64,000 nucleotides of DNA from Luteibacter sp. OK325 (GTDB lineage: Bacteria; Pseudomonadota; Gammaproteobacteria; Xanthomonadales; Rhodanobacteraceae). Numbering within the stretch: the stretch's first letter is position 1; every line of letters begins with the position of its first letter. Position numbers and translations under genes: made by a program. A model generated the notes under the pieces. The model worked only from the letters and a program-made list of their open reading frames with translations, did no database searches and was not told where the DNA came from. This document shows positions 25,871 through 34,164 of the stretch, piece after piece. The DNA lies in the NCBI RefSeq assembly GCF_003050935.1, contig NZ_QAOX01000007.1:233344-297343 (forward strand), given 5' to 3'.

Positions 25871-26502
25871 GCGTGCAACCGGATGCGACGCGGCTCGCCG
25901 CCGGCGAAGCTGACGGCGCCGTGGCTGGTCACCAGGGCCGCGCCGCCGCGCGCGGCGTGCTGCTCGAGCAGGCGATTGACCAGGGCGATGCCTTCGCGAT
26001 CGAGATTGGCGTAGGGCTCGTCCAGTAGCCACACACGGGCCGGCAGCAGGAGCAGACGCGCGAGTGCGGCGCGCTTCTTCTGCCCCGCGGAGAGCTGGCG
26101 TACCGGCTCGTCCTCGTAGCCGGCGAGACCGACTTCGCGGAGCACCGCGTTCTCGTCGGTTCCGCTGCGCAGGCCGTAGAGACCGGCGGCAAGCCGCAGG
26201 TTCTCGCGAGGTGTCATGTCGAATTTCAGGCCCAGGTGATGGCCGAGGAACACCACGGCACCGGCGACGGTGTCGAGCGAGAAGGGCGCGCCGTCCAGCA
26301 GTACCTCGCCCTCGCCGGGGCGCAGCATGCCGGTGAGCACGCGCATGAGCGTGGTCTTGCCGCTGCCGTTGTCGCCTTCGACCAACGCGATTTCACCGCC
26401 GTGCAAGGCGAAGTCGATCGGCCCGAACACCGGCTCGTCCTGGCGCAGGAAGCACAAGGCACGCGCTTCAAGCAGGGCGGGAGTGTGGGGGGCGGTCATC
26501 AT
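25867..26502 (-). CDS. ccmA: Cytochrome c maturation ATP-binding protein CcmA
   Basis: A 211-residue ABC ATPase: Walker A EGDNGSGKTTLMRVLTG (about 40-56), signature motif QLSAGQKKRAALARLLL, Walker B VWLLDEPYANLD, and a terminal H-loop VTSHGAV. Length and the short form without extra domains match CcmA. It is the first gene of the ccm operon; upstream is a single REP-like unit at 26536 and the convergent end of kmo. Either of the first two methionines may start it. Confidence 0.96.
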   Translation of the reverse strand: MMTAPHTPALLEARALCFLRQDEPVFGPIDFALHGGEIALVEGDNGSGKTTLMRVLTGMLRPGEGEVLLDGAPFSLDTVAGAVVFLGHHLGLKFDMTPRENLRLAAGLYGLRSGTDENAVLREVGLAGYEDEPVRQLSAGQKKRAALARLLLLPARVWLLDEPYANLDREGIALVNRLLEQHAARGGAALVTSHGAVSFAGGEPRRIRLHA

Positions 26503-26535
26503 CCGGTGGATTTTCCTGCTTTTGTGGGTGCTTTT

Positions 26536-26559
26536 TGTGGGAGCCGATTCATCGGCGAA
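26536..26559 (+). repeat. Single A-type REP-like unit
   Basis: TGTGGGAGCCGATTCATCGGCGAA stands alone between ccmA and kmo, in the ccm operon promoter gap. It is the only solitary unit upstream of a gene start on the minus strand, so an effect on ccm expression is possible. Confidence 0.9.
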
Positions 26560-26571
26560 CGGCTGCTCGAC

Positions 26572-27951
26572 TCACCCCCGCTCAAACGCCTGCTTCGGCA
26601 ACGGCGGCAAGGTAGCTTCCAACGTCCGCACCGCCGCATCCAGGTCGACCTCACTCACCGACTCATGCCCCTTCAACAACTGCTCCACCAGCACATCCTG
26701 CGCCTGCCCACGCTCCAACGCATAGCGATAGGGAAGGTGGGTGAAGGTAACCATGCGGTAGCGCGGCAGGTAATGCGTCGGCGAACGCTCGGCCAGCAGG
26801 CCACCGAGTTCGCGCTTGCGCAGGTAGTGCGGATCCGCCACGGAATCGCGCATCTCCACGTAGTTCTCCAGCGCCATGCGCGCGATCGCATCCGCGTTCG
26901 GCTTGCGGCGCTGCTCGAACGCAGCGAACACGGCGGCGGCATCGCCGGGCTGCGCGGCAAAAAGATCGGCGAGGTCCGCCGCGTCTTCGAAGCCGCAGTT
27001 CATGCCCTGGCCGTGGAAGGGCACCATGGCGTGAGCGGCGTCGCCGATCAGCAGTGCGCGGCCACCGATGTGCCAGCGGTCGAGGTAGAGCGTGGCGAGC
27101 GTGCCGACCGGATGGGTCGCCCAGTCGCTGGCGAACTCGGGCATCAGGGCGAGCGCATCCGGGAAGTCGGTGCGGAAGAAGGCCTCCGCGGCGCCGGCGC
27201 CCGCAATGCTGCGGAAGCTCGGGTGCTCACCTTCGTTCGGCAGGAACAGCGTGACGGTGAAACTGCCTTCGCGGTTCGGCAGCGCGATACACATGTAGTG
27301 ACCACGCGGCCAGATGTGCAGGGCGTTGCGTTCGATCGCGAAGGGCGTGGAGGCATCCGCCCGTGGCGGAATCTCCAGCTCCTTGTAGCCATGACCGAGC
27401 TCCTCGATGCGCTCGCCCAACGGCGAATGCCGGTGCATCGCCGCGCGCAGCGCGGAACCCGCGCCATCGGCGCCGATCACGATCGGTGCATCGACGGTGC
27501 GCAGGTTGCCTTGAGGATCGCTCAGGGTCAGGGTGCCGGCGTCGAGGTCGGCCGAGGCCAGGCCCTGGTCGAAATGGACCGTGGCACCCGCCGCTTCCGC
27601 GGCGTCGAGCATGAGGGTGTTCAGACCACCCCGGGAGACCGACCAGATCACCTCGGAATCGTCCACGCCGTAGCGCTGCAGGCCGCTGTGGCCGGCGGGA
27701 TCGTGGACCATGCGGCCACGCATCATCACCGCCTGCTCGAGCACCTTGTCGGCCAGGCCGGTGGCGCGCAGGGCGTGCAGGCCGCGTTCGGCCAGGGCAA
27801 GGTTGATCGACCGGCCGCCCTGGAACCCCGCACGGCGTGGATCGGAGCGCTTCTCGTACACCGTGACGCGAAATCCGCGCTGGGTAAGCAAGGTTGCAAC
27901 CAGGGCGCCGACCAATCCGGCGCCTACCACGGCGATGTCGTTACGGGGCAT
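26572..27951 (-). CDS. kmo: Kynurenine 3-monooxygenase
   Basis: From the ATG at 27951 the protein has 459 residues. Rossmann FAD motif VVGAGLVGALVATLL (about 7-21), GGRSINLALAERG substrate-adjacent motif and the second FAD site GDAAHAMVPFHGQGMNCGFED are diagnostic for KMO. A hydrophobic C-terminal region follows, as in other bacterial KMOs. The enzyme hydroxylates kynurenine with NADPH and O2 toward quinolinate and NAD. No kynA/kynU/nadC genes are in this window, so the pathway partners lie elsewhere; pncB (50446) is a salvage partner in the same genome. Confidence 0.95.
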   Translation of the reverse strand: MPRNDIAVVGAGLVGALVATLLTQRGFRVTVYEKRSDPRRAGFQGGRSINLALAERGLHALRATGLADKVLEQAVMMRGRMVHDPAGHSGLQRYGVDDSEVIWSVSRGGLNTLMLDAAEAAGATVHFDQGLASADLDAGTLTLSDPQGNLRTVDAPIVIGADGAGSALRAAMHRHSPLGERIEELGHGYKELEIPPRADASTPFAIERNALHIWPRGHYMCIALPNREGSFTVTLFLPNEGEHPSFRSIAGAGAAEAFFRTDFPDALALMPEFASDWATHPVGTLATLYLDRWHIGGRALLIGDAAHAMVPFHGQGMNCGFEDAADLADLFAAQPGDAAAVFAAFEQRRKPNADAIARMALENYVEMRDSVADPHYLRKRELGGLLAERSPTHYLPRYRMVTFTHLPYRYALERGQAQDVLVEQLLKGHESVSEVDLDAAVRTLEATLPPLPKQAFERG

Positions 27952-28041
27952 GGGCGGCCTGATTCGGGGGCGCGATATTGCAGGGCAGCGCATCGTGCGC
28001 CGCAGCGCCGCCGGGAGCAAGCCCGCGGCGCAGCGTCAGGA

Positions 28042-28545
28042 TTAGCTGGCTTTCTTGCCCGTCGGGCGCGTGGTCCGCGTGACAGGTTCGGCTGGCTTCG
28101 CCGTAGCCGCATCGAGGAAGCCACGCTGCATCGACTTCCATACGTCGAGGTTGCGCTCGGTCATCTCGTTGAGCATCGACCAGGGGGTCTGGCCCATCAG
28201 GCTGTTCAGCTGGTTGCGGAACTGCTGCTGCTGGTCGAGGAACACCTGCAGGCTACGCTCCAGGTACGGCCCCATGAAGCCCTGCAGGGAGTCGCCGTAG
28301 AAGCGGATGATGTGCGACAGCAACTGCGGGGAGAGCATCGGCTGGCCGTGCTCTTCGTGCTCCGCGATGATCTGCAGGAGGACGGAGCGCGTCAGATCCT
28401 CGCCCGACTTGGCGTCGCGGACTTCGAAGTTTTCCCCATCGAGCACCAGCTGGCGGACTTCCTCCAGCGTGATATAGCTCGAGATCTCCGTGTCATAAAG
28501 ACGGCGGTTCGGGTACTTCTTAATGATGCGTAGGGTTTGTGCCAT
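28042..28545 (-). CDS. phaR: Polyhydroxyalkanoate synthesis repressor PhaR
   Basis: A 167-residue protein whose first 65 residues are the PHB accumulation regulatory domain (RIIKKYPNRRLYDTEISSYITLEEVRQLVLDGE), which binds both DNA and PHA granules. The following PHB_acc domain (SVLLQIIAEHEEHGQPMLS) and helical tail (NLDVWKSMQRGFLDA) complete the family layout. PhaR represses phasin and its own gene until granules form. No phaC or phasin lies adjacent, so granule genes are elsewhere in the genome. Confidence 0.95.
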   Translation of the reverse strand: MAQTLRIIKKYPNRRLYDTEISSYITLEEVRQLVLDGENFEVRDAKSGEDLTRSVLLQIIAEHEEHGQPMLSPQLLSHIIRFYGDSLQGFMGPYLERSLQVFLDQQQQFRNQLNSLMGQTPWSMLNEMTERNLDVWKSMQRGFLDAATAKPAEPVTRTTRPTGKKAS

Positions 28546-28715
28546 GCGGCGAAAGCTACCACGAGGTATTGCGCCGCACCAGTTGCCGAAAGGGTGCGTA
28601 ATCGTTTTCGGATTTCACGTGTCGGCTTTAAATCGATTTAGGTAACGGCAATTTAATGGCTCGTTGTGCTTCTGGGGGGCGGGCTCGCCTTCGGCCTCGC
28701 GTTTGGGCTTGCGGT

Positions 28716-29220
28716 GCGTCGCAAGAGCCGGCGGGTGCCACCCTCGGGGCCACGACTGCGGCGACCCGCGAAGGAAGGGCCGCCCAAAAGCGGCCGTTTA
28801 CTTATTGCCCTGCGGGCCGGGTCGGCGCCCAACCGGACGTTTTCGACGCGACTCCTGTCGCGCGAAAACGGCCGGCCTTCCATGGCCCGCCCCCTGCGGG
28901 CTTTTTCCGGTGGCACGCCTCGCCTGCGCTACCGGCCCCGAGGGTGATACCCACCGGCTCTTCCGAGTACTGAGGTTCGTGGGGTCGCAACCGCCTGCCC
29001 CACCACCACAAGGCCTCATTCGCACACTCGACAGCCCAAGGGTTCGCCGCTGAAGCGGCTCCTACGCCATCAAGCGACCTCACCGTGGGGAAGAGCCGGC
29101 GGAGCCCGACCCGCCCCGAAGGGCAATAAGTAAACGGCCGCTTTTGGGCGGCCCTTCCTTCACGGGTCGCCGCAGTCGTGGCCCCGAGGGTGGCATTGGC
29201 CCCGCCGGCTCTTGCGACGC
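28716..29220. repeat. Inverted-repeat element with internal hairpins, non-coding
   Basis: Left arm 28716-28825 and right arm 29103-29220 are inverted copies: reading 28741-28810 forward and 29115-29195 in reverse, I find one mismatch over about 70 bases (GCGACCCGCGAAGG versus GCGACCCGTGAAGG), with a 6-base insertion near the outer end. Inside lies a near-perfect hairpin at 28838-28870 (CGTTTTCG-a-CGCGAC-TCCT-GTCGCGCGAAAACG, one bulged A) and a terminator-like CCCGC-CCCCT-GCGGG-CTTTTT at 28886-28906, plus a degenerate third copy of the outer arm end at 28936-28966 and one C-type REP unit at 29044-29065. Open frames across it are in conflicting directions and look spurious. No transposase is present. 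Confidence 0.8.
28886..28906 (+). terminator. Terminator-like hairpin inside the inverted-repeat element
   Basis: CCCGC-CCCCT-GCGGG followed by CTTTTT has the form of a Rho-independent terminator on the plus strand. With the strong hairpin just upstream at 28838-28870 it could end a short structured RNA made from the element. No gene lies upstream on this strand. Confidence 0.45.
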
Positions 29221-29232
29221 CGCCCGACACCT

Positions 29233-30801
29233 CTAATGTGCCGCCGCACCGCCGGCATTTCCAAACGGCGGCTTGGCCAGCCAAAGAATCGGGATTAGGG
29301 CGAGGAACAGGATGGCACAGCCAAAAAACACGTCGTTGACGGCCAGGGTCAGGGCTTCGCGGTTGAGGATCTGGTCGATCACCGCCAGCGACGGCTTGCC
29401 GTGGATGCCAAGCGTAGCCAGCTGGTTCGAGTAGGCCGTGGTGGCGGGTGAGGCCTGGGTCACGTACTGGGTCAGCGAGGCGTGGTGGGACTCACCACGG
29501 TGCGTCCAGAGCGTCACGGTCAGCGCGGTGGACACGCTGGAGGCCAGGGTGCGGCAGAAATTCGCCAGGCCCGAGGCACCGGCGATCTGGTCCGGGTTGA
29601 GGCCGGACAGGAAGATCTGGTTGAGTGGGATGAAGAAACAGGCGATCGCGATGCCCATGATGAAGCGGGGCAGCACCAGCGCGGTGAACGAGGCGCCACT
29701 GTTGAAGCCGGCGAACCAGAACGAAGTGAAGGCGAACACCATGAAGGCGAACGTCACCACCGCGCGCAGCTCCAGCCGCTGGATGTTCTTGCCGATGAAG
29801 GGCGAGACGATGAAGGCCAGGATGCCCACGGGTGCGGTGGCGAGGCCGGCCCAGGTGGAGGTGTAGCCGAGCGTGGTCTGCAACCACAGCGGAAACACCA
29901 CGTTGATGCCGAAGAAGGCGAGCATGCCCAGCGACAGCGCGGTCACGCCCACGGCGAAATTGCGCCTGCCGAACAGCGACAGGTCGACCACGGGATGTTT
30001 CGCGGTGAGCTCCCAGATCACCAGGAAGACCAGCGCGACCAGCGCGATCAGGCCCAGGGTGAGGATCAGTGGCGAGGCGAACCAGTCGTGGTCGTTGCCG
30101 TTGTCGAGCATGAACTGCAGCGAGCCGATGCCGATCACCAGCAGCGCCAGGCCAACCGTGTCGATCGGCGCCCGCATGATCTTCGTTTCGCGGTCGCGCA
30201 GGATCGTCCAGGTGATGACGCCAGCCAGCGCTCCCACCGGCACGTTGATGTAGAAGATCCACGGCCACGAGAAGTTGTCGGTGAGGTAGCCGCCGAGGAT
30301 AGGGCCGAAGATCGGCGCCACGACCACGGTCATCGCCCACATCGCCAGTGCCATGCCCTGTTTGGTCTTCGGGTAACTCGACAACAGCAGGGACAGCGAC
30401 AGCGCCACCATCGGGCCCGAGCCCGCACCCTGCAGCAGGCGGAAGATCACCAGCATCGGCATGCTGGTCGCAAGGCCGCAGAGCATCGAGAACAGCACGA
30501 ACAGCATCACCGAGAAGACGAAGGTCTTCACTTCGCCGAAGCGCTTGGCCAGCCAGCCCGTCAGCGGCTGCATGATCGCACTGGCGAGGGAGTACGAGCT
30601 GATCGCCCAGGTGCCCTCGCTCGAGCTGACGCCGAGACTGCCGGCGATATGCGGCACGGCCACGTTGACGATCGTCGTGTCGAGGATCTCCATGAAGGTG
30701 GAGAACGCGACGGCGACCGTCAGCACGACCAGTGTCGCGCCCTGGATCGGCTTGGGGCCGATCGCAGGCGCGGCGTCGGGGATGGCGGCGGCGTCGCTCA
30801 A
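29233..30801 (-). CDS. emrB: DHA2-family multidrug efflux transporter (EmrB-like)
   Basis: A 522-residue protein with 14 predicted membrane segments. The motif TVAVAFSTFMEILDTTIVNVAVPHIAG is the DHA2 (motif D1) signature and GPILGGYLTDNFSWPWIFYINVPVG is motif C, both typical of EmrB/QacA exporters. It overlaps emrA by 4 bases and forms a tripartite pump with the adaptor and the NodT-like channel upstream. Proton-driven export of hydrophobic drugs or weak acids is the expected role. The final residues end just beside the inverted-repeat element. Confidence 0.94.
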   Translation of the reverse strand: MSDAAAIPDAAPAIGPKPIQGATLVVLTVAVAFSTFMEILDTTIVNVAVPHIAGSLGVSSSEGTWAISSYSLASAIMQPLTGWLAKRFGEVKTFVFSVMLFVLFSMLCGLATSMPMLVIFRLLQGAGSGPMVALSLSLLLSSYPKTKQGMALAMWAMTVVVAPIFGPILGGYLTDNFSWPWIFYINVPVGALAGVITWTILRDRETKIMRAPIDTVGLALLVIGIGSLQFMLDNGNDHDWFASPLILTLGLIALVALVFLVIWELTAKHPVVDLSLFGRRNFAVGVTALSLGMLAFFGINVVFPLWLQTTLGYTSTWAGLATAPVGILAFIVSPFIGKNIQRLELRAVVTFAFMVFAFTSFWFAGFNSGASFTALVLPRFIMGIAIACFFIPLNQIFLSGLNPDQIAGASGLANFCRTLASSVSTALTVTLWTHRGESHHASLTQYVTQASPATTAYSNQLATLGIHGKPSLAVIDQILNREALTLAVNDVFFGCAILFLALIPILWLAKPPFGNAGGAAAH

Positions 30802-31997
30802 GGCACGCTCGCTCCGAGGTTCTTGCGCACGATGATGTCGGCCGCGGCATCGGCCTTGGCGGCGACATCGTCATACACACTGGTCTGCGCCACAGGCGTG
30901 GTCGACGGCGATTGCGCGAGGACGTCGCCCTTGTCGTCGGTGATGTCGACAGTGACGGCCGTGGACAGGCCGATGCGCAAGGGATGCTTGTCCAGATCCT
31001 TGGGGTCCAGCGCGATGCGCACCGGAATGCGCTGCACGACCTTGATCCAGTTGCCGGTAGCGTTCTGCGCGGGAAGCAGCGAGAACGCGCTGCCCGTGCC
31101 GGCGCCCAGGCCGATCACCTTGCCGTGGTACTCGGTGCCACCGCCGTAGATGTCGGCTTCGATCTTCGCGGGCTGGCCGATGCGCACATGGCGCAACTGG
31201 CTTTCCTTGAAGTTGGCATCCACCCAGAGGTCGTGCAGCGGCACCACGGTCATCAGTTGCTGGCCGGGCTGCACGCTGTTGCCGACCTGGACGCTGCGTA
31301 GCGCGACATAGCCGTCGGTCGGCGCAACGATGGCGTTGCGCTGTGCGGCGATCCAGGCCTGGCGAAAACTGGCACGCGCCTGTTCCACGGCGGGATTCGT
31401 CTCCACGTCGCTGCCGTCGACGAGGGCACGCGAGGCGTCGGCCTGGCGCTGTGCGGATTCGAGCGCCGACTGCGCGCTGTCCACCGCGTCGCGCGCGTGC
31501 TGCACTTCTTCCGGTGCCACGGCCTTCTCGGCGAGCAGCGGGATGCGCCGCTTGAGGTCGTCCTGTGCTCGCTTGAGATCCTGGCGACGCGTGCCGAGCG
31601 CGGCATCGGCGCTGGCCGCGGACTGTGTCTGCTGACGTACCTGGCGCACGGCCTGGGCCAGGGCACTGCTGGCCTTGCGCAAGGCGACGTCACCGTCTGT
31701 CGGGTCGAGCCTGACCAGCACCTGGCCGGCATTCACCCGCTGGGTGTCGTCGGCGAACACACCTACGACGATGCCCGGCACCTGCGCCGAGATGCCCACC
31801 TGGTTCCCGCCGACATACGCGTCGTCGGTGGTTTCGCGCTTGGAGAATACGAACAACCAGAGCAGGAACCACGCCAGGGCGGCGAGGCCGAAGACGAGCA
31901 CGGCGATGAGCAGCGCACGGTTCCGCTTGCGCTTGTCCTTCGGCGCGTTGCCGCTGTCGTCCTGCGTGCGCGGCGTGTCGGTCGTTGTGGCGCTCAT
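30798..31997 (-). CDS. emrA: Efflux adaptor, HlyD/EmrA family
   Basis: The ATG at 31997 overlaps the OMF stop by 4 bases; 399 residues. A charged cytoplasmic tail (KDKRKRNRA) and a membrane anchor (LLIAVLVFGLAALAWFLLWLFVF) lead to TTDDAYVGGNQVGISAQVPGIVV, the EmrA signature, then a long coiled-coil hairpin (about 100-230), lipoyl half-motifs (NAIVAPTDGYVALRSVQVGNSV) and a beta-barrel domain (GLGAGTGSAFSLLPAQNATGNWIKVVQRIPVRI). It couples EmrB to the outer-membrane channel. A far longer in-frame extension upstream would overlap the OMF gene in another frame and is rejected. Confidence 0.94.
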   Translation of the reverse strand: MSATTTDTPRTQDDSGNAPKDKRKRNRALLIAVLVFGLAALAWFLLWLFVFSKRETTDDAYVGGNQVGISAQVPGIVVGVFADDTQRVNAGQVLVRLDPTDGDVALRKASSALAQAVRQVRQQTQSAASADAALGTRRQDLKRAQDDLKRRIPLLAEKAVAPEEVQHARDAVDSAQSALESAQRQADASRALVDGSDVETNPAVEQARASFRQAWIAAQRNAIVAPTDGYVALRSVQVGNSVQPGQQLMTVVPLHDLWVDANFKESQLRHVRIGQPAKIEADIYGGGTEYHGKVIGLGAGTGSAFSLLPAQNATGNWIKVVQRIPVRIALDPKDLDKHPLRIGLSTAVTVDITDDKGDVLAQSPSTTPVAQTSVYDDVAAKADAAADIIVRKNLGASVP

Positions 31998-33454
31998 GGG
32001 CTCTGGGTTCCGTTCGTGCTGTGCGTGGATGAGGAATCGATGGTTTCGGCGCGATAGCCGCCGCCGAGCGACTTGATCAGGGCGACGTCGGTGGACAGGG
32101 CCTGACCCTGCAGGTCGGCATCCGCGTCCAGCTGCTGGGCGAGCGACGCTTCGGTAGCGAGCGATTCGCGATCGTCGCGGACGCCGCGTGCGGCACGGGC
32201 CTTCGCGCTGGCGAGCAGTGTTTTGGCCGAGTCGATCTGTTCGACCTGCTGCGTGCGGCGCAAGGCGAGTTGCTGCGCGCCGAGCGCCTGCGTGGCCACA
32301 TCCCGTGCGGCTGAGGCTACCGTGGCGTTGTACTGGGCCACGGCGGCGCCGAGTTGCGCCTGGCTGACACCGTGATTGGCCTCGAGCGAACCGCCTTCGA
32401 AGATCGGCAGATGCAGCGCTGGCGTCAGGGAAAATACGCGGCTGCTCGGCGAAAAGATCTTGTCCATATCGATGCTGGACAGGCCGGCCATGCCGCTCAG
32501 GCTCACATCCGGAAAGAACTGGGCGCGCGCCGCATCCGTCTGGCGGAGCGCCGCTTCGACCTGCCAGCGACTGGCCGCGATATCGGGACGGCGTGCCATC
32601 AGGTCCGTGCCGACGTTTGCGGGAAGGCCGCCACCGACATCGGGCAGCGCACGCGGGGAGAGGGTGGGCAACTGCGCAGGGGAGACACCGACCAGCGTGG
32701 CCAGCGAGGCGCGGCGGATATCCGCCGAACCTTGCAGTGCGACACGTTGCTGCCGGGCCCCGGCCAGTTCGGCCCGGGCTTGCTGTGCGGTATCGGGCAC
32801 GTCCACGCCCTGCTTCACGCGCAGGTCGGCAATTCGCAACGCGCGCTCGCGCACGGCGACGAGACGGTCGGCGATGGCCACGCGCGACATATCGGCAAGC
32901 CAGCCGAAGTAAGTGTCGGCAACGACCGCCTGGATGGCCAGCGATGACGCCGAACGCTCCGCTTCCGCAGCACGTGCACTGTCGATGGCGGATTCGAGGG
33001 TGAAGCGCTTCTTGCCCCACCAGTCGAAGTCATAGCTGACCTGTACGCCGATATCGGCCTGGTTGTACCAGGTGAAGCCGAGGAATTGCGCGGGGATCAG
33101 GCCATGCTCGCTCATCCGCTGGCGGGCGATCTGGGCACTGCCATCGACGCGCAAGCCGGCCTGCGCGGCGGCGACGCGGATGTTCTGTTGCGCCGAGTCG
33201 ACCCGCGTCTTCGCCTGGGCGAGATCGGGTGCACCGCGAAGCGCCATGTCCATCAAGGTGTCGAGCTGCGGATCGCCGTAGGCACGCCACCATTCGGCGG
33301 CGGGCCAACCCGGGCGTTGATCCGTGACCAGGCCGGCGAGGGGTACGTCGTCGCGCAAGGCGGGTCGGTCGATCTTCGCCGGAATGTGGCAGGCGGTGAG
33401 CAAGGTGGCGACCGCGGCGGCAAGCAGCGCGGGTCGGAGCAGGGCAGGTGTCAT
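31994..33454 (-). CDS. Outer-membrane efflux channel, NodT family
   Basis: A 486-residue outer-membrane factor with a lipobox LLTACHIPAKI (lipidated Cys near 22), so it is a NodT/OprM-type lipoprotein. Two OEP repeats are visible: WWRAYGDPQLDTLMDMALRGAPDLAQAKTRV with QQNIRVAAAQAGLRVDGSAQI, and the second half with RPDIAASRWQVEAALRQTDAARAQFFPDVSLSGMAGL. It completes the MarR-OMF-EmrA-EmrB operon, overlapping the MarR stop and the emrA start by 4 bases each. Confidence 0.93.
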   Translation of the reverse strand: MTPALLRPALLAAAVATLLTACHIPAKIDRPALRDDVPLAGLVTDQRPGWPAAEWWRAYGDPQLDTLMDMALRGAPDLAQAKTRVDSAQQNIRVAAAQAGLRVDGSAQIARQRMSEHGLIPAQFLGFTWYNQADIGVQVSYDFDWWGKKRFTLESAIDSARAAEAERSASSLAIQAVVADTYFGWLADMSRVAIADRLVAVRERALRIADLRVKQGVDVPDTAQQARAELAGARQQRVALQGSADIRRASLATLVGVSPAQLPTLSPRALPDVGGGLPANVGTDLMARRPDIAASRWQVEAALRQTDAARAQFFPDVSLSGMAGLSSIDMDKIFSPSSRVFSLTPALHLPIFEGGSLEANHGVSQAQLGAAVAQYNATVASAARDVATQALGAQQLALRRTQQVEQIDSAKTLLASAKARAARGVRDDRESLATEASLAQQLDADADLQGQALSTDVALIKSLGGGYRAETIDSSSTHSTNGTQSP

Positions 33455-33978
33455 GGCGTGTCGTCCGTGTCGACCGTCGGGTCGATGTGCAAGGCGAGCT
33501 TCTTCAAGAGTTTCTCGAAGGTCTTGCGCTCGGCGGAACTGAAGCAGGCGAAGTTCTCCACCAGGGGCGGAAACATCGGCGGAAGCATCTTGCTGACGAA
33601 GCGACGGCCAGCCGGAGTGATCCGAAGCAGCACCTGGCGGCGATCGTGGGTGGCGTGCGACCGCGAGATGAGGTCCTTCTTGGCCAGCGCATTGGCGATG
33701 CGCGTCATGTTGGTCGGCTTCTGTTCGGCCAGCGCGCAGAGCTCACCGGGCGTCGCGCTGCCGTCCTGGCTGCTGTACAGCATCATCAACGTGCGGAAGT
33801 CGCTGTCGTTCATGCCATAGGGCTTGAGCTTGTCTTCGAACTCACGCAGCAGCGCGCCCGCGGTGAGCATGAGCAGCCGTACGAGGAAGACCTCGGACTT
33901 CGGCACCCCCGGAATACTTTGGGCGACACGGTCCACGCCCTCGTAGAGGGCATCGACGCAGGGTTTGAGTCTGGACAT
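33451..33978 (-). CDS. MarR-family repressor of the EmrAB operon
   Basis: A 175-residue MarR protein, first in the efflux operon, with a clear winged helix: GELCALAEQKPTNMTRIANALAKKDLISRSHATHDRRQVLLRITPAGR (about 75-125). Such EmrR/MprA-like regulators repress their operon and release DNA when they bind the exported compound. A perfect 10-bp inverted repeat lies 9 bases upstream of the start (33987-34012), placed to block its promoter. It overlaps the OMF gene by 4 bases. Confidence 0.93.
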   Translation of the reverse strand: MSRLKPCVDALYEGVDRVAQSIPGVPKSEVFLVRLLMLTAGALLREFEDKLKPYGMNDSDFRTLMMLYSSQDGSATPGELCALAEQKPTNMTRIANALAKKDLISRSHATHDRRQVLLRITPAGRRFVSKMLPPMFPPLVENFACFSSAERKTFEKLLKKLALHIDPTVDTDDTP

Positions 33979-33986
33979 TTCGCTGG

Positions 33987-34012
33987 CTAATAGTTCGCTG
34001 GTGAACTATTAG
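33987..34012. promoter_or_regulatory. Palindromic operator before the MarR-EmrAB operon
   Basis: CTAATAGTTC-GCTGGT-GAACTATTAG, two perfect 10-base arms with a 6-base spacer, ends 9 bases upstream of the MarR start codon. Its AT-rich dyad with 16-base centre spacing fits a MarR/EmrR operator overlapping the operon promoter. Outer bases GCT...AGC partly extend the symmetry. Confidence 0.85.
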
Positions 34013-34084
34013 GCTAGCAAGTATCTTCGGGCAAGCGCAATGTGCCGCTGGCGGGGCGCTGACCATCGACGGAAACCGCAGAAA

Positions 34085-34153
34085 TGTAGGAGCCGCTTCA
34101 GCGGCGATAGCCAGGTTGCCGCACCACCCATCGCCGCTGAAGCGGCTCCTGCA
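34085..34153. repeat. REP-like palindrome pair (C-type inverted pair)
   Basis: TGTAGGAGCCGCTTCAGCGGCGAT and an inverse C-type unit face each other around CAGGTTGCCGCACCACC. Note the TGTAGGAG variant instead of TGTGGGAG. It lies between the emrR operator and tatD. Confidence 0.9.
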
Positions 34154-34164
34154 GGAGCGGGCCG

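Noticed and set aside
26236..28533. A 765-codon plus-strand frame opposite ccmA, kmo and phaR
   Set aside because: Antisense to three clear genes, no ribosome-binding site, no recognisable domain.
28666..29284. Several small open frames inside the inverted-repeat element
   Set aside because: They run in all frames on both strands because the region is GC-rich; they share no codon pattern with neighbours, and the symmetrical arms give mirror-image peptides. The DNA symmetry, not coding, looks conserved.
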